64,000 nt of DNA, taken from assembly GCF_037963865.1 (NCBI RefSeq), contig NZ_CP150170.1, forward strand, positions 5,208,001-5,272,000. The letters are read 5' to 3'. Every line of letters begins with the position of its first letter. Position 1 is the stretch's first letter. Positions 9,767 to 18,823 of this stretch are shown piece after piece. The position numbers were made by a program, and so were the translations under genes. The notes under the pieces were generated by a model. It was not told the DNA's origin, did no database searches, and saw only the letters and a program-made list of their open reading frames with translations. This DNA is from Paenibacillus sp. FSL R10-2734. Its GTDB lineage: Bacteria > Bacillota > Bacilli > Paenibacillales > Paenibacillaceae.

Positions 9767-11483
9767 CTAAACACGTCCTTCATCGGAATTTTAATATGAA
9801 TGCTTGTACCGTCCCCAACGCTGCTAACTAGCTCAAACTCCCCATTTGGAAAAGCAAGCAACAGGCGATCCTTAACATTAGTCAAACCTACACTTTTGTC
9901 AGTGTTATCTATGTTAAAGCCTATGCCATTGTCAACTACCGTGATGGAGAGAAATGAGTCCTCATGGATTTGAGCATTGACCTTCATTTCTCTTGGATAA
10001 TTTAGAGGTTCAATCCCGTGAATAATGCTATTCTCGACCAGTGGCTGCAGTAATAGCTTTGGAATCTGGATATCCATACACGCTGTATCAAAAGTAATAT
10101 GATATTGAAGACGGTCATGAAAGCGGAGTTTCTGTAACTGACAGTACCAGGCAAGAAAATCACATTCCTCCTTGATACTCGTCCAGTCCCGCTGTCCAAG
10201 AATATATCTAAGCATTTTGCTGAGGTGAATAATCGATTCTTCCAGCTTTTCCTGCTCACCAATCCGGTTAAGTCCAATAAATCCATTCAGAATATTGTAT
10301 AGAAAATGGGGCTGGATCTGGGCTTGAAGCGAGCGATACTCCGCTTGCTGCTGGTTGAATTTCGCCTGGTATTCTCTCACAATAAGATCCTCGACCTGAT
10401 GGATCATCCGGTTAAAAGCTAATCCGATCTGGGCCACCTCATCCTTGCCCCTGACCTGCAGGCGTGTCTGTAACCTACCAAGCTCCACCTTTTTCATCGT
10501 AGAGATAATCTCTTGGAAGGGACGAATAATCCATTTAGATAAAAGAAAAAAGACAATAACTGTCAAGAATAAGCCGCAGATCGCGAACAAGACGCCAATA
10601 ACATAGATCCACCTAAGCTGATTGATGATTTCGGAATTCGGCAAAAAAAAACCAGCTTCCATTGAGATGTTCCAATGTCCCGTTGTATTACTTGATATGT
10701 ATCCTTGTCATCGCTTACACTGTCTGAGGATTTGTCTACACTTTCTAGCATAGAAGGCGTCAATTCTGCGTTGGAATAGACCACGCGATGTTCGTCATCA
10801 AGCACTGCAATCGTGGAATTGACATTGAAGCGAAAATCCTGGATCAGTTTCTTGAGCACCTGAGTATCAGCATCGGCAATAATAACGGCAAGCTGCATCT
10901 CCGTATCGGGATCTCTAATTATTCTGGCAACGGAAAAAACATCCGTAAGCAGCGGTTGCTTCAAATAATCCTGCTTGTGGCTACCAATAAATACGGCAGA
11001 ACCATTCGCCTCAAGCGCTTTACGGTACCATTTGGTAGATGTAAAAGGGTAATTGTCTACCGGTGTGGTCAAATCTGTTGATTTGGCATAAATGGAGCCG
11101 TCGGGTGTGACCAATGTTGTCCCTGAAATATCCTCGCGCGACATGCGAATAAAATTGTGAAACTTTTCATTCAGTGCATTATCCATCCTCAGCTTTTCTA
11201 TCGGCGTGAGCTGGATTTCATCGTTCTGCTTGGCCTTATATTTTAGTGCCTTCATAATGTCACTGTCGAAATACGGTGTTAAGGTCAACCGTTCCAATTC
11301 ATTGAGATACGTCTCTATATTTTTCGTGAAGGAGGCGGACATGCTCTCAGCGTATTGTGTATTCTGCTTGATCATTAATTTTTGAAAATAATTTGGAAAA
11401 AAGAATACAATGATTACGATTGGAATGACAATCGTCCAGAAGTAAAGCATCACCAGCTTGAAACGAAAAGAACCCGGTCTCAT
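9763..11483 (-). CDS. YesM-type sensor histidine kinase, frameshifted in an A9/T9 run
   Basis: Read with a one-base correction this is a 573-residue membrane kinase: N-terminal transmembrane segment (VMLYFWTIVIPIVIIVFFF), a roughly 250-residue extracellular dCache-like sensor, a second transmembrane segment, HAMP, the His_kinase domain with QPHFLYN, and an HATPase_c domain with NSIIHG and VVDNGIGF. As given, the frame is broken: residues 1-277 lie in one frame (11483 to about 10650) and the rest in another (about 10652 to 9763). The switch falls in nine consecutive A (10643-10651, plus strand); ten would restore the frame. Either a sequencing or assembly error or a slippage-prone natural frameshift. 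A GGGGG ribosome site precedes ATG 11483. It lies between the binding-protein gene and the regulator gene. Confidence 0.85.
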
Positions 11484-11510
11484 CTCTATTTGTCCCCCTT
11501 CGCTTGGCTG

Positions 11511-12782
11511 TTAGTTGGACAGCCGCTCCTCTTCCTGTTTCATAACTTGCTCAAATTTCACTGGAGTAATTTCACCTGCCAGCAGCTCTATGCCTAGTCG
11601 CCGCACCACTTCCCACATCCCGTTTGGCAAATAAATACGATCAAAATACGGAATTACAGGGACATCCTTATACTGTTTATAAAATGGCATAAATTCATGC
11701 TGAGGTGTGATCCCCTTTAAGCCCGGTGGAATTTTGACAACATCTGCAATTTTTTTCATATTGTCCGGCTGAGCAAAAAAATTGACTAACAGCTTTGCCT
11801 CCTTTAGATGACTAGAATTTTTCCAGATACCAAGCGTGTTGCGCTCCCCTCCCGAAAAAGTAGGAACCGCTCGCTCATTCATAGAGGGAACTGGCATTAT
11901 GCCGATTTTGGTACCGGTATTAATCTCATATGCATCGTCTGCAAAGGAGGGTGAAGCAAAGGAAAAAGCCACTTTATCCTCCGCAAACAATTTCGGTAGC
12001 TCACTGTATTTCACCGTTAAAACATCTTTATTGATATAACCCTTATCGAACATTTCCTTCCATATCACAGCAATGCGTTCCCACTGCTTCCAGTCATCTC
12101 CCGAATTCTCCAAAAATCCGTTTGCGAAATAATCAAAATATTGTCCAATGGTCCAAGAATCGACCCCAGAGAAAAAAAATGGAACAACCTGCCCATGGCT
12201 TTCCTTCACGATGATATCTGCCGCAGCCATTAATTCATCATAAGTTTTCGGAACCCGAATATGGTATTTTTCCAGAACATTAATGTTATAAGAAAATCCA
12301 TCTCTCGCCTCGCTGACCGGCAACACGTACACCTTCCCCTGGTCATCGGTCACTGCGGACTTAATCGTATCTGTCAGCTGCTTTGCCCACGGTGCATCAC
12401 TAAGGTCCTCAAGATATTTGCCATAACGTATCTTGGCCCAGCCATGTGTATCAAAGATATCCGGTAGTTCATTGGTGGACAGCTTAACCTTTAGAATCTC
12501 CTCATACTGAAAACCAGGAAATTGCAGTTCTACCCGAATCTCCGGGTTCTTTGCTTCAAAAGCACGGGAGATCGCATAGTACACGTTCTGCACCCTAACA
12601 TCCGTAACGTACATGTAGACGGATAGCTTCACTTGCCTGGAATCCTCTTTTTTAGAACCACCACCGATTCTTACTTCATTTAACTTATTGGCGGTTGCCT
12701 TAAAATTTGGAGCAGAGCAGGCCTGGAGCACAAGAGCTAAGATTTGCAGCAAACCCAATGCCGTAATCCAGTATCTTCTCAT
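11511..12782 (-). CDS. Orphan ABC-type sugar-binding lipoprotein
   Basis: A 423-residue extracellular solute-binding protein of family 1. The signal peptide ends in a lipobox (LVLQAC), so it should be lipid-anchored outside the membrane. Body motifs such as EEILKVKLSTNELPDIFDTHG and FFSGVDSWTIGQYFD are typical of oligosaccharide-binding proteins. ATG 12782 is chosen to start the signal peptide directly; GTG 12788, with GGAGG 4 bases before it, is also possible. It heads the run binding protein, kinase, regulator, GH97. No permease genes adjoin it, unlike the complete importer at 20.4-24.2 kb, so it may present ligand to the kinase rather than to a transporter. That role is inference. Confidence 0.88.
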   Translation of the reverse strand: MRRYWITALGLLQILALVLQACSAPNFKATANKLNEVRIGGGSKKEDSRQVKLSVYMYVTDVRVQNVYYAISRAFEAKNPEIRVELQFPGFQYEEILKVKLSTNELPDIFDTHGWAKIRYGKYLEDLSDAPWAKQLTDTIKSAVTDDQGKVYVLPVSEARDGFSYNINVLEKYHIRVPKTYDELMAAADIIVKESHGQVVPFFFSGVDSWTIGQYFDYFANGFLENSGDDWKQWERIAVIWKEMFDKGYINKDVLTVKYSELPKLFAEDKVAFSFASPSFADDAYEINTGTKIGIMPVPSMNERAVPTFSGGERNTLGIWKNSSHLKEAKLLVNFFAQPDNMKKIADVVKIPPGLKGITPQHEFMPFYKQYKDVPVIPYFDRIYLPNGMWEVVRRLGIELLAGEITPVKFEQVMKQEEERLSN

Positions 12783-12840
12783 TTTCACGTTGCCTCCACA
12801 TGTATTAGAAATTTTATTCATACAGAGTAACATAAAGTAA

Positions 12841-12854
12841 TGTTTACGCTTACA
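12841..12854 (-). promoter_or_regulatory. cre-like site upstream of the orphan binding-protein gene
   Basis: The minus strand reads TGTAAGCGTAAACA. It fits the looser CcpA consensus WTGNAANCGNWWNCAW and lies about 60 bases before the start. Together with the cre at 8184 it suggests that both the sensor operon and its target are under catabolite control. Confidence 0.6.
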
Positions 12855-13021
12855 AAAGAAAACGTTTAATCATCGTTAAATTTTTAATCTTTCAATTTAT
12901 TGTGGTTTATATTACCATTTCAATCATCCTATTGTATTTCCAAGTCAATGTACATCCATTTTTCTCATGTGATATTCTTGAATACTACTGTAATAAGACA
13001 AAGGGGCTGCAATATACAGAG

Positions 13022-13067
13022 AAGGGGTGTCCCAAAAGCCATGAATAGGCTGATAGGACCACCCCTT
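13022..13067. terminator. Hairpin downstream of the Gfo/Idh gene
   Basis: AAGGGGTGTCC (13022-13032) pairs with GGACCACCCCTT (13056-13067), with an inner AGCC/GGCT stem. It lies just past the stop of the 13088 gene and may end the long minus-strand operon, although no clean U-run follows. GGGTGTCCCAAAAG also resembles the tips of some insertion sequences, so a solo IS end is an alternative. Confidence 0.4.
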
Positions 13068-13087
13068 AGTTTTGGAGTAGGATAGGA

Positions 13088-14110
13088 TTAGGACAAAGAA
13101 ACAACCTTTTTCGAATCCTGCGATTCGAAAGTAGCCAGAATGACCTTGAGCGACTTCAGGCCTTCTTCGCCGGAAATGCTCGGTGGTGTATTCGTTACAA
13201 TGCTTTCCACGAAAGCGTCCATGATGCCGCTAGGCACTTGCTTCTCGTTCGTCGCCATCGCACCGACCTGATACTTCTCAACCGAGCCGTCACGAAGCTC
13301 GACTATAACTTGATCAACCGGATGCGTACCGATATGCATAACACCATTCTCGCACCACAATACCGTACTGTTGTCGCCGCCTTTATAATACGTCCAGCTG
13401 GCAACTAACGTGCCGACCGCTCCACTCTTCATGCGCAATATGCAGGTCGCGTTATCGTCTACATCGGTCCCTTCTTTGTGCAGCGTGTTCACGAAAGCAG
13501 CGACTTCAGCCACTTCATCGCCAAGAAGCCAACGGATCAAATCGGCTTTGTGAACGCCAAGGTCGCCCATCGCGCCCATGATAGCTTCCTCCTTGCGGAA
13601 GAACCAACTGTCGCGGCCATCAATACTCCAGCGTTCAGGTCCCGGATGACCGAAGGACGTACGGAAGGAAATGACTTTACCCATTTTACCAGTTTGCAAA
13701 ATTTCTTTAGCCTTTTGGTGAGGCGGCATCAGACGTTGGTTCTGACCCGCCATCAAGAACACGCCGTTCTTTCTTGCAGCTTCAATCATAGCCAAAGCGT
13801 CTGCTTCGTTCGTTGCCATTGGCTTCTCCACAAGCACATGAGCTCCTGCATTCGCTGCTGTAATTGCATATTGAGCGTGCAGCACGTTCGGTGTACATAC
13901 ACTGACGGCATCCGGCTTCTCCACCTTCAGCATTTCTTCATAGTTTGTATAGGCTCTTCCGCCGCGCTGTAGCGCATAGCCTTCGGCTCGTTCTAGAACT
14001 AGATCGCAAAAACCTACAAGTTCAACGTTAGGATTCGCCGCGTATTCCGGAATATGTCTCTTCTTAGAAATGGACCCACAACCCACAACCGCTACTTTAA
14101 TTTTGCTCAT
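13088..14110 (-). CDS. Gfo/Idh/MocA-family NAD(P)-dependent oxidoreductase
   Basis: A 340-residue cytoplasmic sugar or glycoside oxidoreductase. The N-terminal Rossmann fold shows VAVVGCGSISKKRHIPEY, and the family's catalytic EKP is in HVLVEKPMATN. A C-terminal alpha/beta substrate domain follows (WSIDGRDSWFF, GAMGDLGVHKADLIRW). I prefer ATG 14110; ATG 14143 has no ribosome site. It is the last gene of the run regulator, kinase, glycosidase-like, isomerase-like, oxidoreductase, 40 bases after its neighbour. Such a pair with a TIM-barrel isomerase-like protein is known from pathways that oxidise sugar C3 and then eliminate the glycosidic group; applying that here is inference. A 5'-truncated copy of this gene lies at 42.7-43.35 kb. 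Confidence 0.9.
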   Translation of the reverse strand: MSKIKVAVVGCGSISKKRHIPEYAANPNVELVGFCDLVLERAEGYALQRGGRAYTNYEEMLKVEKPDAVSVCTPNVLHAQYAITAANAGAHVLVEKPMATNEADALAMIEAARKNGVFLMAGQNQRLMPPHQKAKEILQTGKMGKVISFRTSFGHPGPERWSIDGRDSWFFRKEEAIMGAMGDLGVHKADLIRWLLGDEVAEVAAFVNTLHKEGTDVDDNATCILRMKSGAVGTLVASWTYYKGGDNSTVLWCENGVMHIGTHPVDQVIVELRDGSVEKYQVGAMATNEKQVPSGIMDAFVESIVTNTPPSISGEEGLKSLKVILATFESQDSKKVVSLS

Positions 14111-14150
14111 CTCTGCTTTTACTCCTTTTGTAATAGTATTCAAATTTAAA

Positions 14151-14924
14151 TTAAAATTGGGATAAATAATTTTGTTTCAGCCAGTTGTAGCTGGTAGCAA
14201 CACTTTCAAGAGGCGGGTTTGCAGAGCGATCCTGCTCTACGATAATCCATTCAACACCCGCGTCCGAGCCGGCCCCAATTACAGCGTGCAGATCGATCTC
14301 GCCTTCACCTAACTCAACCGTATTGATATCTCCATCCACGACACCTTTGAAATCTTTCAGATGAAGCAGCGGCAAGCGGCCTGCATATTTCGCAATGTAT
14401 TGCAGTGTGTTCAGACCTGCGAATTGAACCCAGCCTGCATCCAGCTCCACTTGCAGCGCCTCTGGAGTAACGAATGCATATATGGCATCGAATGCGTATT
14501 GATCGTTTACTTTCATCTCAAATTCGAACGCATGGTTATGGTAAGCAAATTCAAGCCCTTTTTCCTTCACCTGTTGGCCTGTTTCCGCAAAAAAAGCGAA
14601 CAAGCTTTGCCATGCTTCAGGTGTTTGGCGATCCTCAGCAGCAATATGCGGGCAAATGAGATAAGGAGCGTCAATAGCACGCAAATATTCAATTTCTTTA
14701 TTCAAATCAGCCTTCATTTTGGTAATACTTACATGAGCGCCAATTGCTTTTAAGTTCAATTCTTGCAGCAGTTCCTTCAGCGCTTCCGCAGACAAACCTC
14801 CGTAACCTGCAAATTCTACCCCTTCATAGCCGAGTTCAGCCACACGACGAAGTGTACCGGTAAAATCTTTAGCCAATTCCCCGCGCACAGTATGCATCTG
14901 CAAACCAATACCCATTCTTCTCAT
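14151..14924 (-). CDS. Xylose-isomerase-like TIM-barrel protein (sugar epimerase/isomerase family)
   Basis: A 257-residue protein of the AP-endonuclease-2/xylose-isomerase-like superfamily. The barrel begins GIGLQMHTVRGEL, and candidate metal ligands occur in VELDAGWVQFAG (Glu, Asp), LLHLKDF (His, Lys) and WIIVEQD (Glu). These proteins isomerise or epimerise sugars, and some cleave 3-keto-glycosides. GGAGGG lies 9 bases before the ATG. It is flanked at 28 and 40 bases by the glycosidase-like and Gfo/Idh genes, so the three are surely co-transcribed. The substrate is unknown; a 3-keto sugar intermediate is plausible from context. Confidence 0.88.
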   Translation of the reverse strand: MRRMGIGLQMHTVRGELAKDFTGTLRRVAELGYEGVEFAGYGGLSAEALKELLQELNLKAIGAHVSITKMKADLNKEIEYLRAIDAPYLICPHIAAEDRQTPEAWQSLFAFFAETGQQVKEKGLEFAYHNHAFEFEMKVNDQYAFDAIYAFVTPEALQVELDAGWVQFAGLNTLQYIAKYAGRLPLLHLKDFKGVVDGDINTVELGEGEIDLHAVIGAGSDAGVEWIIVEQDRSANPPLESVATSYNWLKQNYLSQF

Positions 14925-14952
14925 CGCTTTTATCCCTCCAAGAAAATATTCT

Positions 14953-16986
14953 TCACTCAGCTACCTTACAAACACCATGATAAGCTAGCTCATGATAATA
15001 CTTTTGCATATCACAGCTCAGTCTCCATTTAATGTCGGAAATCAAAGCATAAGCATGCTTGGCTTGTACTTCATCAAGAAGACGTAGCTGAGCAACTTCC
15101 TCTTCACATCTTCTCATGCTATCCACAAGAAGTTTATGCCTGTTCTCCAGCTTCGTCAGCATGAGTACCCGGTACCTAAAGAACATTTCAGTATGCACTT
15201 TAAACACTTTAACAACCTGTATTTGATAGTCCATACATCTTCTCAAAGCAATATAGTCCTCTTCAATGAGCTCTTGTTTACACTGTTCTAGGATGTCACT
15301 CATTCTTAGAACATTCTGAACAGCCTGTTCTTTTTCATCTATAATGAGCGATAAATTATTCTCACTAGGCTCTAAAATCCACTTTCTTTCCTTACCCACC
15401 GTATTATAAACGTGATCTACATATTCCAGCTGCCACTCGTATCTTTCAATCGAGCCGATAAAAGAGGAATGGAAATTATTCACGATGCATTCATTGGCAT
15501 AGTGCGCTTGTTCTGCCACTTTTTCCGACAATTGAAAGAACTCCAACATTTGATCGGAGAAGCCACGTCTCTTACACATACGCCATACATCGGCTAGTGA
15601 GATATTCATGTCCCACAGGGATTTGAAATAGATATCATATTTAATAGACTGTAATCCTTTTAGAACCTCATAATCTCCGATAAAAGTGGTGTTAGGACCC
15701 AGGGCATATCCGCGTATTCTACACATGAAACCGCTTACGCCCTTATCGTAGTAATACCTCATGCGATCAGGTATAAACGCAAGCGCACAGGTAATCCATC
15801 CGGCCCAATCCCCTCTGTATTCGCCTCCAAGATCAAACTCGACCCATTCCCTGCCCGGTGACAGCCTGCCTGGAAGTGTCGCGGGAGAATGAAAACGATA
15901 GTAATCCTCCACCTGCATTTTACTACGTGAATCACAACGTTCTGGTAATTCACCTAATATATCTTCATATAATTTTTCGGAATCCGGATGATGGGTAAAG
16001 CTGGAACAAATAACACGTCCATCACTTCTTCCTACCTCGTCCATCGCCTCAAGAGCATAATCATACATCATAAGGAAAAGCTCACCAATCGACCTTGTAT
16101 CTGATTCAGGACGGTAGCACTGGTATATTTCCATAGCCTCCCCTGTCCATAGCTCAATTCCAGAAAGAGCAGGAAAGTCCTCCATGACCTCTTTGATTTT
16201 AGCTTTATAAAACAACCAAGTATCCTCATAATCTAACCGCAGCACGCGTAATCCCGTTTCAGGATTTTGATAAAACATCTCGGGGCATTTTTGTAAAAGA
16301 TCTTCGGGGACATTAAACTCTGTACAGGAAAGGTAAAAATCCATTCCCCATTTTTTCGCTTCATTAATAATAGTACGAAGGCACTCCTTCGCGAGCTTAA
16401 TCTTTCCTTGCTGATCCGCTCGTTGAAGTGCGGGGAAATACCTAAAATCAAGAAATGGATACCAGCTTAAATTAATCCAACTATCGATCCACATGAGATG
16501 ATTGACTCTTTTTCTTGCTAAAAGCTTGATCAGCTTGAGGTTCTCTTCCAAACTATCCGGTGTTGTCATGGACGGGCCCCAATGTCGCTCGACACCTCGT
16601 TTTCTCACATCCGGTGTACTCGTCATATTTAATTGGGGCAACCGCACGTCTTGATCCAGGATATAGGTCTGATCGAGAATCTCGCATATGCCATAGAGGA
16701 TCGCCTTTTCACTTGTGCCTGAGAGATTGATATAGTAATAGCCATCTACCATTTCAGTAGAAATAACAAAGGTCTGATCATCCTTACCTTCTATACCTGT
16801 GGGCTCGAGTATACGAATGCGATTCCCTTCCATTGGATCCGAATGCCGCGGAAGATCGCTAATCTGATATTCGTCTCTCCATTCCTCTAGCAACAATTCC
16901 ACAGCATTATTCGTAATGATGCCACTGTTGTAACATACCTCAACACTAAGCTTACATTCCCCGTTGTTCTTCACATATAAATCCAT
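14953..16986 (-). CDS. Putative glycoside hydrolase, unassigned family, alpha-glucuronidase-like N-domain
   Basis: A 677-residue protein without a signal peptide, so cytoplasmic. The first 130 residues resemble the small alpha/beta domain that precedes the barrel in GH20, GH67 and GH115 enzymes (YYINLSGTSEKAILYGICEI). A TIM barrel follows (KLIKLLARKRVNHLMWIDSW, WGMDFYLSCTEFNVPEDLL, LSGIELWTGEAMEIYQCYRP), and a helical C-terminus of about 180 residues ends it. The Glu residues in CTEFN and WTGEAM are candidate catalytic residues, a guess from position. The usual GH67 motifs are not visible. It is 37 bases downstream of the YesM gene and 28 bases upstream of the isomerase-like gene. Probable role: removing a side group from imported oligosaccharides. 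Confidence 0.65.
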   Translation of the reverse strand: MDLYVKNNGECKLSVEVCYNSGIITNNAVELLLEEWRDEYQISDLPRHSDPMEGNRIRILEPTGIEGKDDQTFVISTEMVDGYYYINLSGTSEKAILYGICEILDQTYILDQDVRLPQLNMTSTPDVRKRGVERHWGPSMTTPDSLEENLKLIKLLARKRVNHLMWIDSWINLSWYPFLDFRYFPALQRADQQGKIKLAKECLRTIINEAKKWGMDFYLSCTEFNVPEDLLQKCPEMFYQNPETGLRVLRLDYEDTWLFYKAKIKEVMEDFPALSGIELWTGEAMEIYQCYRPESDTRSIGELFLMMYDYALEAMDEVGRSDGRVICSSFTHHPDSEKLYEDILGELPERCDSRSKMQVEDYYRFHSPATLPGRLSPGREWVEFDLGGEYRGDWAGWITCALAFIPDRMRYYYDKGVSGFMCRIRGYALGPNTTFIGDYEVLKGLQSIKYDIYFKSLWDMNISLADVWRMCKRRGFSDQMLEFFQLSEKVAEQAHYANECIVNNFHSSFIGSIERYEWQLEYVDHVYNTVGKERKWILEPSENNLSLIIDEKEQAVQNVLRMSDILEQCKQELIEEDYIALRRCMDYQIQVVKVFKVHTEMFFRYRVLMLTKLENRHKLLVDSMRRCEEEVAQLRLLDEVQAKHAYALISDIKWRLSCDMQKYYHELAYHGVCKVAE

Positions 16987-17023
16987 GAATTGAGTTGTCC
17001 TCCCTTTACAAACTTAACAAGAC

Positions 17024-18823
17024 TCAAGTTAATAGATGTACTTTACCTGTTGGTTCGATAATAGGCAGGATGAGAGTGACTTTCGTCCCCTTACCTGCTT
17101 CACTAACGACATCCAGACCATACTGTGCTCCAAATCGTAGCTTGATCCGCTTATTAATATTGCTAAGGCCAATACTCTTTTTGTCCGTACCTAATAGCTC
17201 CATATTTTCATCATCTAGAATCCCTCTACGTAATTCGGCTAACTGGTTCTCCTTCATTCCTACGCCATCATCCTCAACATCGATCTGCATATAGCCATCT
17301 TCAGAAATAAAACCCTGAATGGACAAACGTCCAACTCCTGTTTTCATCTCCAAGCCATGGTACATCGCATTTTCCACAATCGGTTGAAGAATCATTTTCA
17401 AAGATTTCATTTCTAGAAAAGACTCTTCCATTTCAATGGCAATCTCAAATTTACCTTTGTAGCGGATGTCCATAATTAACAGATAATCTTTAATACTGCT
17501 CATTTCGTCCTTAATACTCACTAAATCTTGACCTTTAATGCTATATCGAAAGATCCGCGACATGGCGGATGATATACTGACGACTTCGCTCACATCATAA
17601 GCCAAACCAATGCTGCTCAAGCAGTTCAACGTATTATAAAGAAAGTGAGGATTTATCTGATTTTGCAGCGCAGATAGTTCCGCTTGTTTTTTGGATAACT
17701 CAGCTTCATACAGTGACGTTTGATTCTCAACGATATTCCGGGTCATTTCTTCTACATTGTCCAGCATTTGATTGATATGAGTGGCAATAATACCGACTTC
17801 ATTAGTGGATGGCATTTTCAACCTATAATTTAAATCCCGATCACCCACTCTGGATAGAAATCTCACGATCAGCATAAGCGGACGAGTTGTATTATACATA
17901 AATGCACTACCAATAATGGTCAGCAAGATACTCATGATGACACCTAACCAGATTCCCATGGTGACAATAGGCTTCATATCACTCGTAAGCTCTACGATAG
18001 GAAGGACACTGATGATTTTCCAATCTGTACTTTCAATTTTCTTATATTGGACAAGGGATTTATTGCCCTCATACACAATTTCATCTTTGGCTGTACTGCT
18101 TGTTCCTTCTTGCCAAAAAATATTATCGTAGTAGTCACCAGCTTTTAACCCTTTATTACTTGCAATTACTCGATTGTCAGAATCAAGGATCAGAAAGAGT
18201 GAATTCTTCGTTAATTCCGTTGTATTCAATAATTTCTCTAGTTCTCGCGTATCTAAAAGAAAAATGCAGCTTCCGATTTTAGAGTTATCAAAAGAAGAAA
18301 AGATAGGTGAAATATAGGAATAATAATAGAACGCATCACTGCGGTCTCTCACAATCGAAGAAAATACAGGCTTTCTAAAATCGTCGCTTTTGAAATTATA
18401 TATTTTCTCTAACGTTTTCAAAATATCATTGTTATAATGTAGTGCGTCTGAGATTTGCATATCGTTATTACTCAAGAGAAGAATGCTATAAATATTTTGA
18501 TTGGATGACCTTGTATGCGTAAACATTTCAGTGACATATTCGTTTAATTCTATTTTCCGAAGGAGATTGTTCGACACCATCAGTTCCTGCACATACTTAC
18601 TATAACTAATCGTAACGGAATCTCTCTCCACATTGTTCGCAATTGTATTTACATTTAGCGCTACCTGCTCCATGAGATTACCTGCATACTTTGCCGCACG
18701 TTCCCGAGTAAGCGAATTAAAGAAAATATTGTACATACTCTGCATCAGGATCATCATAATCAGTGCAATCAGAATCAGCAGGGATATTTGGTGTTTCAGC
18801 TTCAGATTCCTAATTAAGCGCAT
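17024..18823 (-). CDS. YesM-type sensor histidine kinase
   Basis: A 599-residue membrane kinase. A transmembrane segment (ISLLILIALIMMILMQSMYN) is followed by an extracellular sensor of about 250 residues, a second transmembrane helix (GVIMSILLTIIGSAFMYN), HAMP, and the His_kinase domain with the phospho-accepting His in QINPHFLYNTLNCL. The HATPase_c domain has ENAMYHG and VEDDGVGM. Intact, unlike the kinase at 9.8-11.5 kb. Its ATG lies 14 bases inside the end of the response-regulator gene, so the pair is coupled. It probably senses the oligosaccharide handled by the neighbouring importer, possibly with its binding protein. Confidence 0.93.
   Translation of the reverse strand: MRLIRNLKLKHQISLLILIALIMMILMQSMYNIFFNSLTRERAAKYAGNLMEQVALNVNTIANNVERDSVTISYSKYVQELMVSNNLLRKIELNEYVTEMFTHTRSSNQNIYSILLLSNNDMQISDALHYNNDILKTLEKIYNFKSDDFRKPVFSSIVRDRSDAFYYYSYISPIFSSFDNSKIGSCIFLLDTRELEKLLNTTELTKNSLFLILDSDNRVIASNKGLKAGDYYDNIFWQEGTSSTAKDEIVYEGNKSLVQYKKIESTDWKIISVLPIVELTSDMKPIVTMGIWLGVIMSILLTIIGSAFMYNTTRPLMLIVRFLSRVGDRDLNYRLKMPSTNEVGIIATHINQMLDNVEEMTRNIVENQTSLYEAELSKKQAELSALQNQINPHFLYNTLNCLSSIGLAYDVSEVVSISSAMSRIFRYSIKGQDLVSIKDEMSSIKDYLLIMDIRYKGKFEIAIEMEESFLEMKSLKMILQPIVENAMYHGLEMKTGVGRLSIQGFISEDGYMQIDVEDDGVGMKENQLAELRRGILDDENMELLGTDKKSIGLSNINKRIKLRFGAQYGLDVVSEAGKGTKVTLILPIIEPTGKVHLLT

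Noticed and set aside
13022..13067. Intact insertion sequence
   Set aside because: Only an IS-end-like GGGTGTCCCAAAAG is present; there is no transposase frame, so it is reported only as a hairpin.
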